Below the pieces are notes generated by a model. That model made no database searches, was not told where the DNA came from, and saw nothing but the letters and a program-made list of their open reading frames with translations. Shown here piece by piece: positions 57,893 through 64,000 of a stretch of DNA of 64,000 nucleotides (positions are counted from its first letter, which is position 1; the number at the start of each line of letters is the position of its first letter). The position numbers and the translations under genes were made by a program. Source of the stretch: Mycolicibacterium bacteremicum (GTDB lineage: Bacteria; Actinomycetota; Actinomycetes; Mycobacteriales; Mycobacteriaceae); NCBI RefSeq assembly GCF_943913955.1, contig NZ_CALUAE010000029.1:1-64000 (forward strand), given 5' to 3'.

Positions 57893-58681
57893 ATGACGCC
57901 GACGATCGGGCTGGCCAGCAGCCTGCCGTACACCGAGGACGCCGCAGCCGTCGCCGAAGAGGCCCGCCGCGCCGAGGATCTGGGCTACGCGATGCTGTGG
58001 CGCTCCGGTGTGCTGCCGATGGTCGCCGCCGCGGTGCGCGCCACCTCGGCGATCCCGGTCGCCACCGGCATCATCCCGGTCTCGCGGGTTCCGGCCGCCG
58101 AGGTGATCGCGCTGCACGGCGACCTGCCGCCCGGCCGGTTCCGGGTTGGCCTCGGCGGGGCGCAAGGACCGACACCGCTGGCCACCATGCGCAGCTATCT
58201 CGACGAACTGGACGACGCCGGCGTCGCGGCCGACGTACTGGCCGCGTTGGGGCCCAACATGCTTGCGCTGGCCCGGGACCGCGCCGGCGGCGCCTATCCG
58301 TATCTGGTGACCCCGCGGTACGTCGCCGAAGCCCGGGCCGTCCTGGGTCCGGACAAGCAGCTGTCGGTGCTGCTGATGGTCATCCCGTCGACCGACCGCG
58401 ACACCGTGCGGGCCGCGGTCGAAAAGCCGCTGGCCTTCCTGGCCGGGCAGCCGGGTGGATATCGGCGAAACCTGTTGCGTCAGGGCTTCTCCGAGTCCGA
58501 TATCGATCAGGTCAGCGATCGGCTGCTGGACGGGATCACCGCCGCGGGCGAGCCGGACCGGATCGCCGAACGCATCGCGCAATACCACGCGGCCGGCGCC
58601 GATCAGGTGGTGCTGCGCATCCTCGGCGTCGACGACATCCCCGGGTCGCAGACGAAACTGGCAGCCGCACTGCTGATTTAG
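57893..58681 (+). CDS. Luciferase-like (LLM class) F420-dependent oxidoreductase
   Basis: A 262-residue TIM-barrel protein of the luciferase-like monooxygenase family, in the short TIGR03620-like branch: PTIGLASSLPYTEDAAAVAE, RAEDLGYAMLWRSGV, ATSAIPVATGIIPVSRVPAA, GRFRVGLGGAQGPT and ALGPNMLALARDRAGGAYPY. Mycobacterial members use coenzyme F420. No signal peptide. ATG 57893 is 30 nt after the helR-type stop on the same strand, so it may belong to the rifamycin-induced transcript and could reduce a quinone-like substrate; this is inference. The end overlaps the convergent DUF2537 gene by 4 nt. Confidence 0.88.
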   Translation: MTPTIGLASSLPYTEDAAAVAEEARRAEDLGYAMLWRSGVLPMVAAAVRATSAIPVATGIIPVSRVPAAEVIALHGDLPPGRFRVGLGGAQGPTPLATMRSYLDELDDAGVAADVLAALGPNMLALARDRAGGAYPYLVTPRYVAEARAVLGPDKQLSVLLMVIPSTDRDTVRAAVEKPLAFLAGQPGGYRRNLLRQGFSESDIDQVSDRLLDGITAAGEPDRIAERIAQYHAAGADQVVLRILGVDDIPGSQTKLAAALLI

Positions 58682-58947
58682 GACAGTGCGATGGCCAGCA
58701 GCGCGATCCATCCGACGGTCACCCCGACCGCCGAACCGAGCACGAACCAGCGCCGCACCGGGATCCGGCGCCAGCCCCAGACGGTCGGGGCGAGACCGCC
58801 GACGGCCACCAGGTTCAGCGCGACGGCGAGCAGTGGGTGGATGCGCAGCAGACCGAGGCCGAGCACCACGATGGCGGTGCCGACCACCCCGGCGACGAAG
58901 GCCGCGACGGTCAGCCCCGTCCCCCAGGGTGTCGCCTCGTTCATCAC
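58678..58947 (-). CDS. DUF2537-type membrane protein (Rv0882-like)
   Basis: An 89-residue protein with three hydrophobic segments at about residues 10-33, 37-57 and 66-88; the first reads TGLTVAAFVAGVVGTAIVVL, continuing LGLGLLRIHPLLAVALN. This corresponds to Rv0882 of M. tuberculosis, a small membrane protein of unknown role. GTG 58945-58947 and ATG 58942-58944 are both possible starts; each overlaps the stop of the rRNA-methyltransferase-like gene upstream (58944-58946), so co-translation is expected either way. No catalytic residues can be named. Confidence 0.82.
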   Translation of the reverse strand: MMNEATPWGTGLTVAAFVAGVVGTAIVVLGLGLLRIHPLLAVALNLVAVGGLAPTVWGWRRIPVRRWFVLGSAVGVTVGWIALLAIALS

Positions 58948-59765
58948 TGCAATCTAGCCCGCTCGTAGAAGGCCAGCGCGGCGGCGGTGGCCACATTGAG
59001 CGAGTCGGTGCTCCGCGACATCGGGATGCGCACCCGCACATCGGCGGCCCGCATGGTGTGCTCCTTGAGACCCGGCCCTTCGGCGCCGACCATGATGGCC
59101 ACCTTCTCGTCGGCCAGTTCGGCCATCGCCGATGCCAGCGACGGGGCCGACGGGTTCGGGGTCATGGCCAGGATGCGGAACCCGTTGTCGCGCAGGTCCT
59201 GCAGATCGTCCGGCCAGAACGGCGCCCAGGCGTAGGGCACCAGCAGCGCATGCCCCATCGACACCCGCACCGCCCGCCGGTACAACGGGTCGGCGCAGCC
59301 GGTGCCGAACACCACCCCGTCGACGCTCAGGCCCGCGGCATTCCGGAAGATCGAGCCCAGGTTCTCGTGGTCGTTGACGCCCTCCAGGACCGCGATGGTG
59401 CGGGCATTCTCGATCACGTCGTCGACCCAGAGTTCGATCGGTCGCGGCGCGGCGGCCAGCACACCGCGGTTCAGGTGGAAGCCGACGGCCTCGGCCATCA
59501 CCTCGCGGCTGACCCGGTAGTACGGTGCGTCGACACCGTCGAGAACGGTACCCAGTTCGCTCAGCCGCCGGTCGGTGCCCAGCATCGACCGGGGCTGGAA
59601 CCGGGAGGCGATCATCCGCCGCACCACCAGCACGCCCTCGGCGATCACCAGCCCCTTGCCGGTGGGTAGGTCGGGGCGTTTGTCCAGACTGTTCAGATCG
59701 CGGAAGTCGTCCAGACGGGGGTCGGCGGGGTCGTCGACATCGATGATCTCGGACAGTTCAGGCAC
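58944..59765 (-). CDS. TrmH/SpoU family RNA 2'-O-methyltransferase (Rv0881-like)
   Basis: A 273-residue SPOUT-class methyltransferase. The N-terminal substrate-binding part includes GKGLVIAEGVLVVRRMI. The knotted catalytic domain contains AVLEGVNDHENLGSIFRNAA (motif 1 with N and R), LSVDGVVFGTGCADPLYRRA, VRVSMGHALLVPYAWA, VAIMVGAEGPGLKEHTMRAA (motif 2) and VRIPMSRSTDSLNVATAAAL (motif 3). It transfers methyl from SAM to a ribose 2'-OH of rRNA or tRNA; the target is not identified. The GTG at 59763-59765 overlaps the MarR gene upstream by 8 nt. Order Rv0880-0881-0882 is conserved with M. tuberculosis. Confidence 0.94.
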   Translation of the reverse strand: MPELSEIIDVDDPADPRLDDFRDLNSLDKRPDLPTGKGLVIAEGVLVVRRMIASRFQPRSMLGTDRRLSELGTVLDGVDAPYYRVSREVMAEAVGFHLNRGVLAAAPRPIELWVDDVIENARTIAVLEGVNDHENLGSIFRNAAGLSVDGVVFGTGCADPLYRRAVRVSMGHALLVPYAWAPFWPDDLQDLRDNGFRILAMTPNPSAPSLASAMAELADEKVAIMVGAEGPGLKEHTMRAADVRVRIPMSRSTDSLNVATAAALAFYERARLQ

Positions 59766-60192
59766 CCTCGTCCACGATGGCGAGCATCAGATCCGCGGCG
59801 GCCAGCAGGGTGGCCCGCTCGTCGGCGGTCAGCTCGGCCAGCCGCTGCTGCAACCATTCCCGGCTCGCCCGGCGCTCGGCCTCGATCAGTTCGGTGCCCG
59901 ATCGCGACACCGACACCAGCACCTGGCGACCGTCGTCGGGGTGGGCGGTGCGGTCCACGAAACCCAGATCCACCAGGGAGGCGATCACCCGCGTCATCGA
60001 CGGCGGCCGGACCCGTTCCCGCGCGGCCAGTGCGCCGGGTGTCATCGGGCCCTCCTTGGCGACCGTGGCCAGCGCCGAGAGCTGGGACAACGACACCGGT
60101 GAATCCGGTCGACGGAACCGCAACTGACGAGCCAACCGGATCACGGCCAACGACAGATCGCTCGGCAACCGGGCATCGACGTCGTCAGTCAC
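59758..60192 (-). CDS. MarR family transcriptional regulator (Rv0880-like)
   Basis: A 144-residue winged-helix regulator, the same length as Rv0880 (about 143). Key parts are LAVIRLARQLRFRRPDSPVS, LSQLSALATVAKEGPMTPGA, RVRPPSMTRVIASLVDLGFV (recognition helix) and DRTAHPDDGRQVLVSVSRSG (wing with DDGR). A C-terminal helix pair dimerises. The GTG at 60190-60192 gives the expected N-terminus; ATG 60204 would add four residues. It is divergent from the small membrane-protein gene across 44 nt. It leads the operon with the RNA methyltransferase and Rv0882-like genes and probably autoregulates. Confidence 0.93.
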   Translation of the reverse strand: MTDDVDARLPSDLSLAVIRLARQLRFRRPDSPVSLSQLSALATVAKEGPMTPGALAARERVRPPSMTRVIASLVDLGFVDRTAHPDDGRQVLVSVSRSGTELIEAERRASREWLQQRLAELTADERATLLAAADLMLAIVDEGA

Positions 60193-60236
60193 AGGTCCGA
60201 ACAATACCCAGCGGGCATCGGCTAGGTTGTGAACCG

Positions 60237-60497
60237 ATGGCCGACAACAGCCCCGCCACCCCGCCGCAGCCGCCGGCCCTGCCGGCGCGGCTGCTCGATC
60301 CGGTACCGGTGATCGTCGTGATCGCGGCGGCCTGGCTGGTCGCGGTGCTACTCGCTTTCACCGTGCCGGACCTGCACAACTGGCGGCCCGTCACGGTGGC
60401 CGGTCTGGGAGTCGGGCTGCTGGGCACGTCGATATTCCTGCTGCAACGCCGATCCGCCCGTCGCGGCGACCGCGGCGCGCAGCAGGGTCTCACCTGA
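60237..60497 (+). CDS. DUF2530-type small membrane protein (Rv0879c-like)
   Basis: An 86-residue protein with a Pro-rich N-terminus (NSPATPPQPPALPARLLDP), two hydrophobic segments at about 24-44 and 50-70, and a basic tail RRSARRGDRGAQ. It matches Rv0879c in size, place and orientation relative to the divergent MarR gene. Function unknown. ATG at 60237. The next gene starts 22 nt downstream, so both may share a transcript. Confidence 0.85.
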   Translation: MADNSPATPPQPPALPARLLDPVPVIVVIAAAWLVAVLLAFTVPDLHNWRPVTVAGLGVGLLGTSIFLLQRRSARRGDRGAQQGLT

Positions 60498-60518
60498 AAC
60501 ACAAGGAGCACAACGCAT

Positions 60519-60974
60519 ATGGGAGCCCCGCTACTGCAGGCGCAGATCGACATCGACGCGCCGCCCGCGACGGTGTGGTCGCTGATCACGGATTTCGGCC
60601 GGATGCCGGAATGGAGCCCACAGACCCGCAAGATGAAGCTGCTGGGCGCGCTGCGGGTGGGCGCCAAGACGGTGAACTTCAACCGGCGGCGGATGCTGGT
60701 CTGGCCGACCACGAGCACCATCACCGAACTCGACCCCGACCGCAAGCTCACCTTCCGCGTCGACGCCAACGGCACCGAGTGGAGCTATGAGCTCGAGCCC
60801 CTCGAGGGCGGCACCCAGGTGGTGGAGAGCCGGCGCGCCCCCAACGGCATCAAGAAGATCTCCACCGTGCTGGTGGACGCGGCGATGGGCGGCGTGCCCA
60901 ATTTCGAGAAGGAACTCGTCGACGGGATGAACCAGACGCTGGCCCGCATCAAGGCCGCCGCCGAGACTAGGTGA
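60519..60974 (+). CDS. SRPBCC family protein
   Basis: A 151-residue SRPBCC/START-like protein: LLQAQIDIDAPPATVWSLIT opens the grip, RMPEWSPQTRKMKLLG follows, and KISTVLVDAAMGGVPNFEKE with LVDGMNQTLARIKAAAE forms the C-terminal helix. The cavity should hold a hydrophobic molecule; no ligand can be named. It is a second, distant member of this fold in the window besides the Rv0910-like gene. An in-phase Shine-Dalgarno (AAGGAG) precedes ATG 60519. It overlaps the convergent DUF3027 gene by 8 nt and has no counterpart at this position in M. tuberculosis. Confidence 0.9.
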   Translation: MGAPLLQAQIDIDAPPATVWSLITDFGRMPEWSPQTRKMKLLGALRVGAKTVNFNRRRMLVWPTTSTITELDPDRKLTFRVDANGTEWSYELEPLEGGTQVVESRRAPNGIKKISTVLVDAAMGGVPNFEKELVDGMNQTLARIKAAAETR

Positions 60975-61749
60975 CGTCGATGACGCCGTCGTCGTAGGGC
61001 ACGTACAGCGGCGACCCCGTCCCGGCCGGGACGGGGGTGTCCGAATGCGCGCCGCACCCGTAGGTGGCTTCGACGACGCGGCCGTCGGCCGACATCTCGT
61101 TGCAGCACACCCCGAACAGGGTGCCCAGCGACCCGGACAGCTGCACGTAGAAACCGCATTCGCGGCAGACCCGGCGGGTCGCGCGGGCCATCGCCGAGGC
61201 CGGCCCGAACTCGCCCTCATGCCAGCGTTCGGCGGCTTCCAGACGCCCTTCCAGGCTGAGCACCCGACGCCGTCCCAGGCCGATCTCGCCGGCCAGCTCG
61301 TCGAGTTCGGGATCACCGCTGGACAGGTAACCGGGCACCAGTCGCGGATCGTCGGGCGGGGTGGCCAGCAGGTCACCGGGGCTCAGATCGCCCGGCTGGA
61401 CCCGCTCCTCCCACGGCACCCACTGCGGCGCCAGCAGCGCGGTCGGGCCCGGGACCAGCACGACCTCGCTGATGGTGACGTGCTCGGCGCCGGGGTAGGC
61501 GGCCACCACGACGGCCCATTGCCAGCCCTGGTAACCGGGCTGTTCGGCCAGGAAGCGGTGCGTCGCGGCGGTCTGGTCGTCGAACACCGCGCCCAGGTAG
61601 TCGCCGACCGCGTCCGGCCCGCTGAACTCCTCGATCGCCTCGCGGGCGGCCTGGACGGCGCCCATCAGCAACGCCTCCAGCGCGGGCGGCCGCTCGGGCG
61701 ACGCCTCGACATCCGGGGTGGAGTTCTCTGCTTCGGTCATGCTGTCCAT
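60967..61749 (-). CDS. DUF3027 protein (Rv0877-like)
   Basis: A 260-residue protein of the actinobacterial DUF3027 family. After an acidic start (SMTEAENSTPDVEASPERPP) it has EFSGPDAVGDYLGAVFDDQT, ATHRFLAEQPGYQGWQWAVV, VLVPGPTALLAPQWVPWEER, and near the C-terminus CRECGFYVQLSGSLGTLFGV, CCNEMSADGRVVEATYGCGA, a Cys cluster that may bind zinc. Function unknown. ATG 61749 or 61740. It is divergent from the MFS gene across 87 nt and corresponds to Rv0877 next to Rv0876c in M. tuberculosis. Confidence 0.92.
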   Translation of the reverse strand: MDSMTEAENSTPDVEASPERPPALEALLMGAVQAAREAIEEFSGPDAVGDYLGAVFDDQTAATHRFLAEQPGYQGWQWAVVVAAYPGAEHVTISEVVLVPGPTALLAPQWVPWEERVQPGDLSPGDLLATPPDDPRLVPGYLSSGDPELDELAGEIGLGRRRVLSLEGRLEAAERWHEGEFGPASAMARATRRVCRECGFYVQLSGSLGTLFGVCCNEMSADGRVVEATYGCGAHSDTPVPAGTGSPLYVPYDDGVIDVT

Positions 61750-61836
61750 CGGCGTCCATATTGCCTGACCCGGCCCGTCGGAGCCACACCGGTGGCCTGC
61801 ACGCGGGGACGGGAGCTTTGAGGAACAATCGAGCAC

Positions 61837-63480
61837 GTGTCTTCCCGGGATCCCCGCTACTACCCGCCGCGGCCACCGTCCGGCGATGAGCATCCCGGCA
61901 TGGCCAACTATCCCAGCGACGGCGAGATGCCCCGGCAGCGCAGGCAACAGACACCCAGCGCGAACCGGTGGTTGCCGCCGCTGAATGACGACACCACGAC
62001 CCACCGCCGCACCGATCCGCCACCGCGGGCCGGAGCGGCCGCCGGCGAGCGCATCACCGTCACCCGCGCCGCGGCCCAGCGCAGCCGCGAGATGGGCTCC
62101 CGGATGTACGGCCTGGTGCATCGGGCCGCCACCGCCGATGGTGCCGACAAATCGGGCCTGACCGCGCTGACGTGGCCGGTGGTCGCCAACTTCGCGGTGG
62201 ACGCGGCGATGGCCGTGGCACTGGCCAACACGTTGTTCTTCGCGGCGGCCTCCGGGGAGAGCAAGAGCAAGGTCGCGCTGTACCTGTTGATCACGATCGC
62301 GCCGTTCGCGGTGATCGCGCCGCTGATCGGCCCGGCGCTGGATCGGCTGCAGCACGGCCGGCGGGTGGCGCTGGCGCTGTCCTTCGTGGCACGCACCGTG
62401 CTGGTGGTGGTGCTCATCGCCAACTACGACGGCGCGAACGGTAGCTTCCCGTCCTGGGTGCTCTATCCGTGTGCGCTGGGAATGATGGTGCTGTCCAAGT
62501 CTTTCAGCGTGTTGCGCAGTGCTGTGACGCCCCGCGTGCTGCCGCCGACGATCGACCTGGTGCGGGTGAACTCCCGGCTGACGACGTTCGGCCTGCTCTT
62601 CGGGACGATGGGCGGCGGCGGTATCGCCGCGGGCGCGGAGTACCTGTTCAACATGTTCGAACTGCCCGGCGCGCTGTACGTGCTGGTGGCGGTGACGATC
62701 GGCGGCGCGGTGCTGGCGATGCGGATCCCGAAGTGGGTGGAGGTCACCGAGGGTGAGGTGCCCACCACCCTGAGCTATCACGGCGGGACCGATCAGTTGC
62801 GCCGCCGGCCGGACCGCAAGGCGGCGCGCCAGCCACTGGGCCGCAACATCATCACCAACCTGTGGGGCAACTGCACCATCAAGGTGATGGTCGGGTTCCT
62901 GTTCCTCTACCCGGCGTTCGTCGCCAAATCCCACGGCGCGGGTGGCTGGGAGCAGCTGCGCATCCTCGGCCTCATCGGTGCCGCCGCCGCGATCGGGAAC
63001 TTCGCGGGCAACTTCACCGCGGCCCGGCTGAAACTGGGCAGACCGGCCCTGCTGGTGGTGCGCGCGGCCAGTGTGGTGACCCTGGTGGCGCTGGCCGCCG
63101 CGGTGACGGGCAATCTGTTGGTGGCCGCCTTCGCCACGCTGATCACCTCCGGGTCCAGCGCCATCGCGAAGGCGTCGCTGGACGCCTCCCTGCAGGACGA
63201 CCTGCCCGAGGAGTCGCGGGCGTCGGCGTTCGGGCGCTCGGAGTCGGTGCTGCAGCTGGCCTGGGTGCTGGGCGGGGCGACGGGCGTGCTCATCTACACC
63301 GAGCTGTCGTCGGGGTTCACCACCATCACCGCGATACTGATCCTGGGTCTGGCCCAGACGTTGGTCAGCTACAACGGCGCATCACTCATCCCGGGTCTGG
63401 GCGGTAACCGTCCGGTCCTGGCCGAAACCGAAGGCGGAACCCTGAACTCCCCCGATCCCTCCGTGCGGACCCACCGATGA
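61837..63480 (+). CDS. MFS-type membrane transporter (Rv0876c-like)
   Basis: A 547-residue protein. Residues 1-90 are a hydrophilic, Pro/Arg-rich N-terminal extension (YYPPRPPSGDEHPG, RRQQTPSANRWLPPLN), unusual for the MFS. About 12 membrane helices follow, with LYLLITIAPFAVIAPLIGPA then LDRLQHGRRVALALSFVART in the motif-A loop. A short loop RRRPDRKAARQPLG separates the halves. Substrate unknown; Rv0876c has the same domain order. The GTG at 61837 begins the frame after an upstream GC-rich gap. The stop overlaps the next gene (ATGA). Confidence 0.92.
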   Translation: MSSRDPRYYPPRPPSGDEHPGMANYPSDGEMPRQRRQQTPSANRWLPPLNDDTTTHRRTDPPPRAGAAAGERITVTRAAAQRSREMGSRMYGLVHRAATADGADKSGLTALTWPVVANFAVDAAMAVALANTLFFAAASGESKSKVALYLLITIAPFAVIAPLIGPALDRLQHGRRVALALSFVARTVLVVVLIANYDGANGSFPSWVLYPCALGMMVLSKSFSVLRSAVTPRVLPPTIDLVRVNSRLTTFGLLFGTMGGGGIAAGAEYLFNMFELPGALYVLVAVTIGGAVLAMRIPKWVEVTEGEVPTTLSYHGGTDQLRRRPDRKAARQPLGRNIITNLWGNCTIKVMVGFLFLYPAFVAKSHGAGGWEQLRILGLIGAAAAIGNFAGNFTAARLKLGRPALLVVRAASVVTLVALAAAVTGNLLVAAFATLITSGSSAIAKASLDASLQDDLPEESRASAFGRSESVLQLAWVLGGATGVLIYTELSSGFTTITAILILGLAQTLVSYNGASLIPGLGGNRPVLAETEGGTLNSPDPSVRTHR

Positions 63481-64000
63481 AGCGCGGGCTGGCCATCCTG
63501 GCCGTCATCGCCCTGCTGGCCACCGCGAGCACCGTGGCCCTGGTGTGGCAGCTCAGCAAGGAGCCGCACAGTTCGTTCCCGCGGATCAGTGCCTACTCGC
63601 ACGGTGCGACGGTCCGCATCGGTCCGTACTTCTACTGCAACGTCGAGAACCTGGATGACTGCGAGAACCCGGAGACGACAGGTGAATTGACCATCACCTC
63701 GCGCAGCGCGGTGCAGCTGGCCGTCGAGCCGGCGATCGCGAAGGCCCCGTGGTGGCTGGCACGCACCTACGAGGGCGCCGACGCCGCGATCGTGCAGGAG
63801 TTCCGGCCCGACACCACGGCGGCGGTCACGATCCCCCCGGTCGACGCGCTCTACGGCCGGCTGACCGGCCTGGTGGTGCAGTTGCCGACGCTGGTGCGCG
63901 ACGAGGCGGGCAACGAGTTCCCGCTACCGCACGCCGAGTGGTCGGTGCGCACCGTGTGGGAGCCGTCCGAGGAGTATCCGGAGTCGGTGTCGGACTACCC
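63477..64000 (+). CDS. DUF2771-type secreted or anchored protein (Rv0875c-like), 3' end missing
   Basis: The first 174 residues are visible and the frame is open to the end of the window. A signal peptide or anchor is at residues 4-26 (GLAILAVIALLATASTVALV), followed by a mainly beta region, YSHGATVRIGPYFYCNVENL with DDCENPETTGELTITSRSAV, containing two cysteines likely in a disulphide. This matches the DUF2771 family; Rv0875c of M. tuberculosis is an exported protein at the same place. ATG 63477 overlaps the MFS stop (ATGA), so the two are co-translated. Function unknown. Confidence 0.88.
   Translation, partial: MKRGLAILAVIALLATASTVALVWQLSKEPHSSFPRISAYSHGATVRIGPYFYCNVENLDDCENPETTGELTITSRSAVQLAVEPAIAKAPWWLARTYEGADAAIVQEFRPDTTAAVTIPPVDALYGRLTGLVVQLPTLVRDEAGNEFPLPHAEWSVRTVWEPSEEYPESVSDY

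Noticed and set aside
60967..62934. Long minus-strand frame joined to the DUF3027 gene
   Set aside because: The N-terminal 390 codons lie antisense to the MFS gene and have shadow composition; the family domain begins at 61749 or 61740.

Overview
The window is chromosomal DNA of a high-GC actinobacterium, very probably a fast-growing mycobacterium (Mycolicibacterium or M. smegmatis-like). Gene order matches the M. tuberculosis interval from about Rv0875 to Rv0914, as recalled from memory. Recognisable in order are the Rv0914c-Rv0913c pair, Rv0912, Rv0911 to Rv0905 (including ctpE and echA6), accD3, prrA-prrB, an arfAB remnant, the Rv0897c oxidoreductase, gltA2, the Rv0887c-type VOC protein, fprB, Rv0885, serC, sepH, and Rv0882 to Rv0875c. 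No tRNA, rRNA, CRISPR array, insertion sequence or prophage was seen. Coding density is very high, with many ATGA, GTGA or 1-nt stop/start overlaps, and no gene-free stretch exceeds 300 bases.

Layout. 1-7.1 kb: 3' part of a peptide-type ABC ATPase gene, an MFS exporter, a sigma factor coupled to an O6-alkylguanine-DNA alkyltransferase, then a thiolase, a carotenoid-oxygenase-like enzyme and a double HxlR-type regulator. 7.1-9.8 kb: an Hsp20 gene behind a CIRCE element, a GNAT enzyme, a membrane protein, a cupin and a VOC protein. 9.9-18 kb: the conserved Rv0910-Rv0905 block on the minus strand (SRPBCC protein, small partner, CtpE, lipoprotein hydrolase, metallo-hydrolase, EchA6), with accD3 divergent from it. 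18-32 kb: a block placed between accD3 and prrA, which are neighbours in M. tuberculosis. It holds a TrcRS-like two-component system, a DoxX protein, a YhgE/Pip exporter with an ATPase that lacks its Walker A lysine, a rhomboid protease, two acyl-CoA synthetases with a divergent GAF-LuxR regulator, and a heterodimeric ABC exporter.

32-41.9 kb: prrAB, a reduced arf locus (ArfA without its OmpA domain, ArfB, and a 27-residue third protein) behind an FKBP gene, an FAD oxidoreductase, a MarR-MFS efflux operon with a perfect operator-like palindrome over the MFS start, citrate synthase, and two overlapping paralogous TetR genes. 41.9-52.5 kb: pdxH, a DinB-like protein, a VOC protein, a secreted multidomain GH1 glycosidase with tandem acidic repeats, fprB, an Rv0885-type diiron protein, an SPFH membrane protein, serC and sepH. 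52.5-54.2 kb: a 13E12-family DUF222-HNH gene.

54.4-58.7 kb is the most notable region. A near-perfect rifamycin-associated element (RAE) stands 50 bp before a glycosyltransferase gene that overlaps or abuts a HelD/HelR-type RNA-polymerase-protecting ATPase, followed 30 bp later by a luciferase-like oxidoreductase. I read this as a rifamycin-inducible operon that combines drug modification with target protection. The window ends with the conserved Rv0882-Rv0875c group.
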